Assembly (NCBI GenBank): GCA_022496805.1
Contig: CM040094.1
Coordinates: 20,049,501-20,113,500, forward strand
Origin: Pohlia nutans
Lineage: Eukaryota > Streptophyta > Bryopsida > Bryales > Mniaceae
Reading direction: 5' to 3'
DNA: 64,000 nucleotides
The notes beneath the pieces were generated by a model. The model worked only from the letters and a program-made list of their open reading frames with translations. It did no database searches and was not told the origin of the DNA. Made by a program: the position numbers and the translations under genes. Positions 24,234 through 34,284 of this stretch are shown here, piece by piece. Each line of letters opens with the position of its first letter. Positions within the stretch are counted from its first letter, which is position 1.

Positions 24234-24632
24234 TTATTGTGGTAGACATCTTAACTTTAGAATTCTAGAAACAATGCAATTTGTTTCGTCACAAAATTCC
24301 ATTCCAATATTTATTGATGATTTTCCAAAGATTAGGTAAGTGCACCAATTTGTAGGCCGCGACAAAAAGTTTGGGTGACCGTAGCTTGCAACCACCCCAT
24401 TATTTGCTTTGGGATTGGAGTAACGGGCACCCAAATCCGGATTTGCATCAAAATACTTCATGGTTTCTTCTATGGCGATACCCAAGTCCACATCACCGTC
24501 AATATTGTCAGATTGCACCTCCAGATTGTTATCTTCCTCTATTTTTTTTAAAAGATCCTTATGCTCTTGAAAAGATTTGGAGGGATGCTGTACCATAATC
24601 GGTGGAGGCTGGGATGGCGAGGGTTGAGGCAT
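24234..24632 (-). pseudogene. Acidic open frame, unrecognised
   Basis: A 132-codon minus frame with a Pro-rich start (PQPSPSQPPP) and an acidic middle (NIDGDVDLGIAIEE). It lies head to head with the plus-strand MULE fragment. No family is recognised and it may be chance. Confidence 0.22.
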
Positions 24633-24750
24633 CTCCTCCAGGTCTGCCTGATGGCACGCAATGTTGACCTAACGCTCTTGTTCATCTTGGGAGCAGAAGC
24701 AGAATCGGGACCCGAATTGCAAGCTGGTTGGTAGGGAAAGATGTCTTGAT

Positions 24751-25313
24751 ATGGATTGGACCGGTTCTTTGGAACGACACACGCTAGAGCATATTCAGCC
24801 AAACAGTCAAGAATTGCACAAGAAACTCTGTAAAGATTACAAAGAGGCCAAAACCGCGTGGGCGTCTGAAGAACTGTACCACTGCTTAGGAGATATGTGG
24901 TTGTCTTCAATAGCTGCTAACAATGATGGAGTACAACAGCTGGATGATTGGTTAGGATTTTGGCACTTCAGATACCGCCAATGGGGCGGCTTCTTTGACC
25001 TGGGAATTTCTCAATTAGATGCTGTGAAAATGTACTCATGAAACAGAAGACAGTAATTTGATTTTTGATGTCACTAACCCTTTCTAATGTTGCGATTAGG
25101 ATCTCAACATCTGCGTGGAGGCGGATTTACCTGGGCAAAACCGCATTTAGCCACTGGCAACGGCTGTCGGAAAGTAGAGGGACGGATCTCTACATGGCTA
25201 CAATTGACGATATGATGCGCTCTGTCAAGTAGACAGCCGTCTACAAAGGGTTATTACTAGCCATTCGTCGTGGACAGACCATGTGCTCAATGAGCATTAG
25301 ATACAGGCTTTGA
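24751..25313 (+). pseudogene. MULE transposase fragment (after the DDE core)
   Basis: The first block (24,751-25,041) reads HTLEHIQPNSQELHKKLCKD, LYHCLGDMW and LDDWLGFWHFRYRQWGGF. It aligns by eye with the transposase at about 46,995-47,225 (LIAKNFQNQHIRLCKQYKD, LEDWLAFWQFCYRQWGGF). A second block (25,110-25,313) reads HWQRLSESRGTDLYMATIDD and aligns with KWMQASEKRGLDLFVATTDD at about 47,707-47,764, with one in-frame TAG. The gap between blocks matches an intron in the fuller copy. The next expected part, the SWIM finger, is found only at 39,026. Confidence 0.85.
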
Positions 25314-25469
25314 GTCGTTTTTAGACAATATAATCATAGGTAACTTGGTATTAACTAGAGGTTTAGGGTGAATAGTATGGTTTCTACTAATTCCCAATTC
25401 AAGGACATTCAAATTATGTATACTTTGTCATTATCACAATAAATCCAAACTGGAACAAAGAAGTGTCTC

Positions 25470-26740
25470 GTTGAGGCACTTTCAAACACAAGTCACTCTT
25501 TAGAAAGACGCCATGGCAATTCCATAGATTGTGACAGCCCATAGATGCAGCTAGCTTGTCGTGCTCGTGCCCGAGGATGACCAACAACACCCTCTCCCCT
25601 CACACTGAAATATTTACACACAAATCACTAAAGGTACTTCCAAGGTAATTCCAAAGATCGTGATAGCTCTTGGGTTCAGCCAACTTGTAGTGCTCGTGGC
25701 CGAGGACGACCGGCAGCCCCTCCAAACAAAAAACAATTTCATACACAAGTCACTCTTTAGAAAGACCCGGTGGCAATTCCATGGATGCAGCCAACTCGTC
25801 GTGCTCGTGCCCGAGGAGGCGAGGACAACCAACAACACCCTCCCCCCTAACACTGAAATATTTACACTCAAGTCACTAAAGGTACTTCCAACGTAATTCC
25901 AAGGTTTGTGACAGCCCTTGGGTTCAGCCAGCTTGTAGTGCTCGTGGCTGACGACGACCGGCAGCCCCTCTAAACACAAAACGTTTTCAAACACAAGGAA
26001 ACCTAGGAATTGCCACAACCTTGGAATTGCCACAGAGGATTTTTTAAAGAGTGGTTTGTGTTTGAATATTTTTGTATGAGAAGGGTTGTTGGTCATCCTC
26101 GGCTACGAGCATGATGAGCTAGCTACACCTCAGGGCCGTCAGTGGCCTTGGATTTACCACGAGGGTTTTTTTAAAGAATGACTTGTGTTTGAATACTTTT
26201 GTGTGTCGGGGGCTGTTGGTCGTCCACGACCACGAGTATGACATGCTCAATGCACCCAAAGGCTCTCACAATCCATGGATTTACTACGGAGGTATTTTCT
26301 TTGTAAGTCAAGTGTGTAAATATTTTTAAGTGTTGGGGGTGCTGGTCATCCTCCGCCACGAGCATCACAAGCTAGCTGAACCTCAGGGCTGTCATTGGCC
26401 TTAGATTTACTACGGAATTTTTTTTAAAGAATGACTTGTGATTGAATACTTTTGTGTGTCGGGGGCTGTTGGTCGTCCTCAGCCACAAGCATGACATACT
26501 CGATGCACCCAAGGGCTCTCACAATCCATGGATATACTACAGAGATATTGTTTTTGTAAGTCAAGTGTGTAAATAATTTTAAGCGGGGGGGGGGGGGGGG
26601 GGGCTGTTGGTCGTCCTCGGCCAAGATGATGACTTGCTCGTTGCACCAAAGGTTGATTACAAGCCTTGGAATTACCATGGAGTTTCTCTGTTCCGGGAGT
26701 CAAGTGTTTATTGAAATTGGACAAGAACTCCATAAGTAAT
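25470..26740. repeat. Repeat array with inversion at about 26,035
   Basis: Units of about 130-150 bp contain TCGTGCTCGTGCCCGAGGA, a CAACACCC word and AAGTCACTCTTTAGAAAGAC. From 25,470 to about 26,035 they run in one orientation. After the junction (ATTTTTTAAAGAGTGGTTTG) they run in the other (GGTCGTCCTCGGCCACAAGC). They are distant relatives of the 127-bp units at 27.3 and 35.5 kb. A run of 19 G lies at 26,585-26,603. Open frames in this array are repeat products. Confidence 0.8.
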
Positions 26741-27345
26741 GGTCAATTGAAACCTTTACTGTCGAGAATATCAGCCTCGCTATTTCAATTGAGCATAACG
26801 TTTGCAGTTCTTCTCCAAACTCAATGTGCTATACATCGTTGAAAAGCCCTTGACAAGAGCTTTTCAAAAATATATGACAAGCCATACATGCAAAAACTTC
26901 ACTGAAAACGAATTCCGGGTGCTTCTTCGGCGACCAATGAATGAATGTTGCGCCTTAAAAAGTCATCCTCGTGAACGAGCATGGCATCCATAACATGACA
27001 TGAAAAGACGTCCTCGTAGCCGAGGACGTTTAAAGAGGACGCGAAGACCAAAATTGCACCCGAGAACCTTCTTCGGGACATAATTTTTGAAGTATGCCTT
27101 GTCATATGTTTTTGGAAAGCTCTTGCGAAGGGCGTTTCAGTGGTATAAGACTCATTGAGTTTGGACAAGAACGCCGTAAGTTATGGTCAATTGAAACCTT
27201 CACTACCAAGAATATTAGCGTGGCTATTTCAATTGAGCATAACGTTTGCAGTTCTTGTCCAAACTCAATGTGCTATACACCGTTGAGAAGCCCATGACAA
27301 GAGTTTTTCAAAAACATATTTCAAGTCATATATGAAATTTTTTAG
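26740..27345 (-). repeat. Left arm of a large inverted duplication
   Basis: Reads as the reverse complement of about 37,985-38,400 and again of 38,400-38,960. Shared words are CCTTGACAAGAGCTTTTC, ACGAATTCCGGGTGCTTCTT (with changes) and GACAAGAACGCCGTAAGTTA. A palindrome with arms ACGTCCTCG and CGAGGACGT (core TAGC) sits in the middle at about 27,007. Arms this long could fold back on each other. Confidence 0.85.
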
Positions 27346-28030
27346 CCGAGGACGTCCTAGAGAGCGCCAAACTCATACAAATTCAAACAGAGAATGAACA
27401 GATATGTCTCATCCGTGGAACATCCCAGGTTCCCAGGGGCCCACGAATGCAACTAGTATGTCGTCCTCGTAGCCGAGGACGTTCCATAGAGCACCAAACT
27501 CAAACAGATTGAAATACAAAATGAACAGAATCGATCCATCCGTGGAACATCCAATGATCTCACGGGCCCACGGATGCAGGCAGAATGTTGGCCTCGTAGC
27601 CGAGGACGTCCCTGAGAGCACCATACTCAAACTAATTCAAACACACAATGAACATAACTGACTCATCCATGGGTCATCCTAGGTTTCCATGGGGCCATGG
27701 ATGCAGCCTGAAGAACGTCCTCGTAGCCGAGGACGTCCCAAGGAGCAGCAAACTCAAACTGATTCACACACACAATGAACTGAATCGAGTCATCCATCGA
27801 TCATCCTAGGCTTCCACGGGCCCATCGATGCACCTTGAGTAATGTCCTCGTAGCCAAAGACGTCCCAAAGAGCACCAAACTCAAACTGATTCACACACAC
27901 AATGAACAGAATCGACTCATCCATCGATCATCCTAGGCTTCCATGGGGCCATTGATGCAGCCCGAATAACGTCCTCGTAGCCGAGGACGTCCCAAGGAGC
28001 ACCAAACTCAAACTGATTCACACACACAAT
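27345..28030 (+). repeat. 127-bp palindrome satellite, left part
   Basis: About five units. Palindrome starts are at about 27,463, 27,590, 27,717, 27,845 and 27,971, a 127-bp period. Each unit carries the arms ACGTCCTCG and CGAGGACGT around TAGC, then a GAGCACCAAACTCAAACTG phrase and an ATGAACAGAATCGACTCATC phrase. The array stops inside a unit at 28,030 and resumes at 35,466. Confidence 0.95.
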
Positions 28031-28292
28031 GCCATCTAAAGGGCCATCCAAGTTGACGGGCGGGCCGTCGAGGGCCATCGCCAAAGGACAGAATAGGCCG
28101 TCTAAAGGGCCGTCTCCAAGGGACGGACAAGGCCGTCTAAAGGGCCGTCGAAGGCCGTCGTATAGGGACGGAGAAGGCCGTCTAAAAGGCCGTCCAAGGC
28201 TGTCGCCAAGGGACGGACAATGCCGTCTAAAGGGCCGTCCAAGTCGACGGGCGGGCCGTCCAGCGGATGGCCTCTTCGACGGCCTTGGATGA
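28031..28292. repeat. GGCCGTC/GACGGCC short palindromic repeat block
   Basis: The words AAGGGCCGTC, GGGACGG and AAGGCCGTC recur about every 15-30 bp in both orientations, so hairpins of GACGGCC with GGCCGTC can form throughout. Open frames here encode a repeating Gly-Pro-Ser or Leu-Asp-Gly peptide and are produced by the repeat. It marks the left end of the insertion that splits the satellite. Confidence 0.85.
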
Positions 28293-28471
28293 AATTCATC
28301 CATAAAATTTACTGCGGATAAAGTAAAAAGGTAAAAATTTCCATGATTTTTTACCTTCGCGTTGGGATGCAGACGCGATCCAGACGCGTCAGGACACGTC
28401 GTGACTGACGCGTTACGACATACTGACGGAAATCAGTGGCGTCACGTCAGGATAGACAACCCTGCCTACTA

Positions 28472-29056
28472 TCATTCTCCACAAACTCCAAGACATTGGC
28501 ATTGATTCTCTGCGCAAATCAGTCCAAGCGTCATCGGTCGATCCCCTGATCCAGTGACAAATATTCTCAACAGAGATGGGACGATCCCCTGATCAATTGG
28601 CAGATATTGCAACATAGATGGAGCTAAATAATATAAATCTGAACTATTGAATCGTGAAGGAATTTGAGAACTTACCAATCCCACGTATGTAATATTGGGG
28701 CCCCCATGCAAATTGATAAGAAGTATATCCTTCTTCAGAAAACACCTGAACATTGCAGACGCAGTGCTCAAATTCAAGGATGCATTTTCCGGAATTCGCC
28801 ATTCTCGGTCGACGGTTACATCCGAGGAGTCCACTGCTGAATACACTGCCGAAATTCTATCCCGAAACCCTCTGTCCCTCTCGAAGAAGAAGTCAAAGTC
28901 TGCACGTCTCCCACACCCAATCCTCCCGAATATAAAAACAACATACACTATAACTTGAGCACTGATGTCACATGGAGGGAATTCATCATCAGGCTGTGGA
29001 AGGTAGTGCACGACATGATAATCCCATGCAATGGACTTCGATCTTCTTTTCCGCAT
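28472..29056 (-). pseudogene. Multi-exon gene fragment, unrecognised
   Basis: A minus frame of 194 codons looks like two exons and an intron. The first exon begins MRKRRSKSIAWDYHVVHYLP. A putative acceptor ending GTGCAG precedes DFDFFFERDRGFRDRISAVY and later FRCFLKKDILLINLHGGPN. A good donor GTAAGTTCTC lies at about 28,680. Composition is more coding-like than its neighbours. It may be a host gene piece carried by the insertion. I recognise no family. Confidence 0.4.
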
Positions 29057-29222
29057 GTCGAACTTTGTTTATTCCAAAACGGGCAGTTAGGGTTTGTAGG
29101 ACAATAAAAGGTAGCCTAGCTGCCATAAATGGGAGAAATAGCGTTCATTATGACCTCTTTAAATTATTTGGTGAGAGTGGTGCTCTCGCGCGCATCTTAG
29201 GTGTTCACTACGGGGCCTGAGG

Positions 29223-29873
29223 ATGGCGGCGGACCGGACAAGAGACCGGATGGGATGCCGGAGGTCTGGGGACGGGCCTCTGCCGGTCCCGGCCACGATC
29301 CGGGATTTAAAATGGGCCGCCTTAAATTGGGCGGCCCACTATTATTTTCTCCCCGATTCCTCCAGTCCTCCGCGCACGCCATTTTTTGTAGTTCTGGAGA
29401 GAGATAGAGTTTCCATTCTGTGCCCGGAGGTAGAGAGTAGTGAGCGACCGACTTGTGCAGATTCTGAGCGCCCGGGAGTGATAGAAACTGAACACCCGGT
29501 GAGAATCAGCGACGCGAGGTTAGAATTTGGAATAGGCGAGCATCCGGAGAGTGCGCACCGCTATTTCCGGCGGAGTTTGAGGAAAAAAGGAAGTGCGCAG
29601 CCAGGAAGAGGGTCGCGGGGTCTCCGGGAGGTTAGGAGAACACCACGGAAGCGGAAAGGGAAGCACCCGGAGCGGGAGGCGCGAGGTTTACTGAGGAAAG
29701 AGAGGGCGCATCCGGAGAAGGAGCTGCGCCACATCCAGAGGAGTGAAGAATTCCGCCCGGGGTCCGCAACCATGGCACGCAGGGAAGCCGGGGCCAAGAT
29801 TCCGGAGAAACACATCTGCCCGGACATTCCGCAACACGAGCAAGACTTCGACGAGCTAATGCAGGACCTCTAA
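29223..29873 (+). CDS. First ORF of the CCGG-rich element
   Basis: A 216-codon frame, rich in Arg, Glu, Pro and Gly, with a basic middle (PRKRKGKHPEREARG). It ends ...IPQHEQDFDELMQDL, where composition looks more protein-like. A same-frame stretch continues after the TAA at 29,871 (FGRVWDVQDSRMLEEIEGEP) until about 30,060, then the frame moves to that of ORF1. The N-terminal part may be leader rather than coding. No known domain is recognised. Much of the amino-acid bias follows from the CCGG repeats. Confidence 0.4.
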   Translation: MAADRTRDRMGCRRSGDGPLPVPATIRDLKWAALNWAAHYYFLPDSSSPPRTPFFVVLERDRVSILCPEVESSERPTCADSERPGVIETEHPVRISDARLEFGIGEHPESAHRYFRRSLRKKGSAQPGRGSRGLREVRRTPRKRKGKHPEREARGLLRKERAHPEKELRHIQRSEEFRPGSATMARREAGAKIPEKHICPDIPQHEQDFDELMQDL

Positions 29874-29876
29874 AAG

Positions 29877-31344
29877 ATGGGGTGTTTGGGATTGTTTGGG
29901 AGAGTGTGGGATGTGCAGGACTCCCGGATGCTGGAGGAAATCGAGGGCGAGCCAATGGTGGACGCCTTCCGGACAACCATCCGGGCGAAGTATGGCAGTT
30001 GGACCCGGGAGATGTGGCAGGAACTGTACGACTTCCCGGACACCAACAAGGACCTGGAACCGGGAGGCAAGGGCCAAGGGCGACATGGATTGGATGAAGG
30101 CGCGGTTCAGTCATCTCTCGGACAAGGACGGGTTCAAGGTGGCGGATTGCATACTGCCCTGGGAGCAACGGCTGCTCCAGTACGTAGTGCCCATCCTCAG
30201 TCCGGAGAAGCCCACCACCGTCACTGTGACGCTGGCCCGGGGTATCTACTCCGCCCTTCTCCGGAGGAAACGGATCAACTGGGCGGGCTTGATTCACCGG
30301 AACACGTGGAAGTGGGCGGGTAACCTCGACAACAAGAAGGGATGCCCGTTAGCCCCATTTCTCTACCAATTGTACGAGAAACATGGGTGCCTCACGGCAG
30401 AGGAGAAGAAGAGGTTGGAGGAAGTGCCTATTCCGGGGGTGAGAAGCCCGGCCAAGAAGAAGACGGCGCTTCCGGGAGGAGGAGCGGGGACCAGCAGACC
30501 CGGTTCCTCGTCCCGACCGGAGGAGAGAAGGATGGCTCCACTTGCACCCCAACCGGATAGGAGCAGCTTCCGGAGGGAGGAGCGCTGGAAGGAGAAGGAA
30601 GACCAACTGGTAAGAAGGCCACCGTGCGATTCCAGCACCAATCCGGAGAACAGGACAAAGCCGAGAGAAGACCGCCCGGAGGGAGGCCAACCAGGTGGCG
30701 CCAGGCCGCAGCAAGAGGAGCGGCAGGAAAGGAGAAGGAACCTGGGGCTAGAACGACCGGGTGGAGCGAGACCTCAGCCGGAGCAGAGAACAAAGTGGAG
30801 GGAGGATCCGGATGAGGAGGAGGATTCTCCACAGCCGAAGCTAATCCGGAAGAAGCCGGTGAGAAGCCAAGAGGCAGCTCCTCAACCGGAGGTAGGCAGT
30901 CCTTCCCAAACACGACCTCGGGTGGATCCGGTCGAGGAGTCGAGGCCGGAGGAGGAGACAAGGCCTTCTCCACCCCAGCCCCAGAAGCATCCGGTAGAGG
31001 GACTCGGACCAATGGAGGAGGATTCTACCCCGGCGGCTCTACAGGAACGTATGGAAGAAGAGAACCGGACAAACTGGGAGGGAGGCCCGTCTCTGCCGCA
31101 ATCCCAGGGTCGGAAGAGGAAGTTAGTCCTCCTAGTTGAGGGGGAGGAAGAACCCGAAGGGCCAGAGACCACGCCCCGAAAGAAGGGACCGGCCCGGAGG
31201 AAGGTGACCCCACTCAACAAACGTCCTAAGGAAGCAGGGGAGGACGAAGAGGAAACCGGAGACGAGGGGGACCGAGAGCAGGGAATGCCAGCGGGAGTAG
31301 AACCGGTCCAGGAGGCAGGCCCCTCCGGGAATGTGCCAGCGTAA
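29877..31344 (+). pseudogene. ORF1: plant-transposon-like domain plus disordered tail
   Basis: Residues from 29,877 to about 30,060 are in one frame (MVDAFRTTIRAKYGSWTREM, WQELYDFPDTNKDL). From there the downstream frame, open from 29,896, takes over (KGDMDWMKARFSHLSDKDGF, VTVTLARGIYSALLRRKRIN, WAGLIHRNTWKWAGNLDNKK, LAPFLYQLYEKHGCLT). This joins into one sensible domain only with a frameshift near 30,060. Its layout (a target-strand region, then an Ala/Leu helix, then a Pro-Phe-Leu helix) recalls the 'putative plant transposon protein' domain of plant retroelements. That link is inference. The C-terminal 300 residues are Pro/Glu/Arg-rich and disordered. The TAA at 31,342-31,344 separates it from ORF2 in the same frame. 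Confidence 0.5.
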
Positions 31345-32389
31345 CAAGGGGAACCGCTCCGGGTGGAGGACATGTTACTGCAGACCCGGGTGGCACTGGA
31401 CATGGTTACGGAGCAGTATAACCCCATGTTTGCTGCTCTCCGGGAGACAGGGACTCTTCTCCGGACAAACGACGCTCTGGAGTATCCGGTGCAGGTTCGG
31501 AAGCTCCAGAGAAAACTCATCCGGAGCAGGGAGAGGGAGAATGAGCTAACCGGACGACTGCAGGATATCCGGGAGGCAGAGAGCGAATCCGCGGCTCTCT
31601 TGAAGGGATTTGAGGAGGAGCTGCAACGAAAGGTAGCCTACATCAAGAAGATGGAGGCCCACGTACAGAGGGCAGAGTTGCAGATCCGGGAACAGGAGGA
31701 TACCATCCGGAGGGTAGCAGAGACAAGTCGGCAGTGCGTCTCTAAGCTATCAGGGTTGTTTCAATCGGATGGGGAGGCACAAACGAAGGCCCGATTGTAC
31801 GACGAGCGGGTACTTCAACCGGGATTGGAGGGAGCAGCCCGGATGAAGAATGTAGTCCGGGAGTACTCGGACAAGGTAGAAGCATACTTGGTGGAGTTCC
31901 GGGTACTGGCGGAGTACATCCAGAAGAGCTCTTCGGAGGAGGAGCTGGATCAGGAGGAAACTACATCAGGAATTTTGGACCCCACTGATTCTGCACTGAT
32001 TCAGTGCGATTTCCGATATTTCAAGGGTTCGTACGATTTTCGCACTGATTCCGCATCGTTGCGTCATTCATCGCAACTACACTGATATGACACGATGTTC
32101 GTACAAGCGGATATAGTACTGATTCGACACGATTGATACATCCATTGAAAACGTATGAATTCAGCATTGTTTATAGTCGTCAAATGTCGTGTTTTAATCG
32201 TCTTTAAAACTACACTGATTCAGTGCGTTTTTCGTGCGACATCATCTTTTCCATATCTAGATTTTATTTTCTTTTTATATCTAAATTTGATCAAAATAAT
32301 ATTATTAAAAAATATAAAATAAAATAAAATAATAGAAAATATAAAATAATTACTTTCCTCGCTACCCACTTCAATTACACGGAAATTGC

Positions 32390-32515
32390 CCACACATGCG
32401 GTGGGGCCCACCATAGCTTGGGCTTCCCAAGCTCTATCGCCAACGGTGGGATTTGAACTCTCAACCTTCCGATTGCCAATCAAGTTCCCAACCACCAAAC
32501 CACCTCAAACTCTTC
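32390..32515 (-). mobile_element. tRNA-like segment, possible SINE head
   Basis: On the minus strand GAGGTGGTTTGGTGGTTGG resembles a pol III A box region, and GAGAGTTCAAATCCCACC about 35 bases later matches a B box closely. The anticodon arm does not pair well, so it is not an intact tRNA gene. Confidence 0.4.
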
Positions 32516-32560
32516 ATGCATAGAATGGAACTCTTTTGGTAATTATCGAACTTCTTTTTT

Positions 32561-33275
32561 CAGCGGACTTTGAATGTTTTTAACTATGTGAAAAAAACTT
32601 TTTTTCCAAATTTTTTTTTGCACTAGATTATGCAGTACGTTTTCTATATCTAGGATTTTTTTCATAATTTTTTGAATTTTTTAAATTTTTGCCAAAATCG
32701 TGATGGCAGATCAGGGATTCAGGGCTGTGAGCTGCTTTTTTTTTTTCAGCGGACTTTGAATGTTTTTAAATATGTGAAAAAAACTTTTTTTCCAAATTTT
32801 TTTTTTGCAGTAGATTATGCACGACGTTTTCAATATCTAGGATTTTTTTCATAATTTTTTGAATTTTTGAATTTTTTGCCAAAATCGTGATGGCAAATCA
32901 GGGATTCAGGGCTGTGAGCTGTTTTTTTTTTTTTCAGCGGACTTTGAATGTTTTTAACTATGTGAAAAAAAACTTTTTTTCCAAATTTTTTTTTGCACTA
33001 GATTATGCAGTACGTTTTCTATATCCAGGATTTTTTTCATAATTTTTTGAATTTTTTAAATTTTTGCCAAAATCGTGATGGCAGATCAGGGATTCAGGGT
33101 TGTGAGCTGTTTTTTTTTTTCAGCGGACTTTGAATGTTTTTAACTATGTGAAAAAAACTTTTTTTCCAATTTTTTTCTTTGCACTAGACTATGCAGGACG
33201 TTTTCTATATCTAGGATTTTTTTCATAATATTTGAATTTATTTATTTTTTGCCAAAATCGTGGTGGTTGTGAGCT
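32561..33275 (+). repeat. 186-bp tandem repeat, four copies
   Basis: The word CAGCGGACTTTGAATGTTTT starts at 32,561, 32,747, 32,935 and 33,121. Each unit is T-rich and ends with GATCAGGGATTCAGGG and a GTGAGCTG word. Period differences of 1-2 bp come from T-run length. Confidence 0.96.
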
Positions 33276-34284
33276 ATTTTTTTTGCTCCTATGATGAAAA
33301 GTACAATGATAACCAATAATACCAAATTTGAATTCTAAAAATATAAAATGTTATTTCTTTGAAATTTTAATGTGTATTGCTTCTAAACTTTATGAATGTA
33401 GATCTAAAAATGTTTTGGGAAATTAAACCGGAAGTATAATTTAAAGAAGATTCTTGGAATATTCCAAAATATTCCAAAATAATATAAAATATTTTGAATG
33501 ATTCCAAAAGATTCCAAAAGATTCCAAAAAATATATTAAAATATTGTACACGGATGTCGTACGACAATGATTTGCATTATAATAGATACTGAAATCGCAC
33601 GAATATAACAAAAGGCATTAATATGATACGTATACAATACTGAATTCGCATTAACTAAAACTGCACGTTATCCGTGTCTTATCAGTCATGTGATGTAGAT
33701 ACACGATTAACGCACGGATTCCGTCAAGCACGACTTCCGTGCGGAAACAATACTTTTTTGATAATCACGGAAAAGACACTGCATCGACATCTTAGTAATG
33801 CATGTCACTTCCGTACTGTAACGACACTTCTAAATGCACGTATGACGTGCGGAATCAGTGTTTTACGATAAACGCACTGAATCAGTGCAGAATCAGTGGG
33901 GTCGGAAATTCCTGATGTACCAACGGTGGCGAGAGGGTAGATTCCGGGGATGGGTTGCAGGGAGTGTTCGATCTTTCTGCAGATGCTCCTCAAGATGGGG
34001 AGATCGACCGGTTGATGCGGAAGGATAGTTCAACACAGGAACATACCTCCTGGACCGTGCTGGATGTGGAGCCAATCCACATGGTCCGACCCTCGGGAGT
34101 AAGCCCAGAAGAAGTTCGGGATTTGAGCAAAGGTGTGGAGGCAATGGATGTCCAACCGGACAGGGCGGAAAAGCAACAGGCGGGACAGCCGGCGGCGCAC
34201 GGAACTGGAGGAGATAGGCTGGCGGATCCAATCGTGGTGGGGAGCCTGGAAGATGAGGAACAGCAGCCGCCGGAGGACCAGTAG

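Larger units (their letters stand above)
31964..33917. mobile_element. 1954-bp TA-flanked DNA element with 45-bp TIRs
   Basis: The termini CATCAGGAATTT...CCCCACTGATTCTG and their inverted match at 33,873-33,917 agree at about 43 of 45 bases. TA lies on both sides (31,962-31,963 and 33,918-33,919). The TIR contains the palindrome GCACTGATTCAGTGC. No transposase is encoded. Inside are a tRNA-like segment and a 186-bp tandem repeat. TA target and non-autonomy fit a mariner/Tc1-type passenger, but the TIR differs from the Tc1 element at 9 kb. Confidence 0.93.
31345..34284 (+). pseudogene. ORF2: coiled-coil protein interrupted by a TA element
   Basis: The frame runs from 31,345 (first ATG 31,372) to 31,963, is interrupted by a 1954-bp insertion, and resumes from 33,920 to the stop at 34,284. 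Discounting the insertion and one TA leaves the frame open throughout. The first part is a long coiled coil (VRKLQRKLIRSRERENELTG, LLKGFEEELQRKVAYIKKME). The second part reads GVFDLSADAPQDGEIDRLMR and ends acidic (VGSLEDEEQQPPEDQ). The second part is conserved in the other copy (43,112-43,453), which supports a real protein. It may be a structural, gag-like partner of ORF1; function is unknown. Confidence 0.6.

Noticed and set aside
30349..31520. Long minus-strand frames opposite ORF1
   Set aside because: Shadows of the GC-rich plus-strand ORF; Pro/Ser-rich low complexity without homology signal.
32390..32515. Intact tRNA gene
   Set aside because: The B box is good but the anticodon stem does not pair and no acceptor stem closes.
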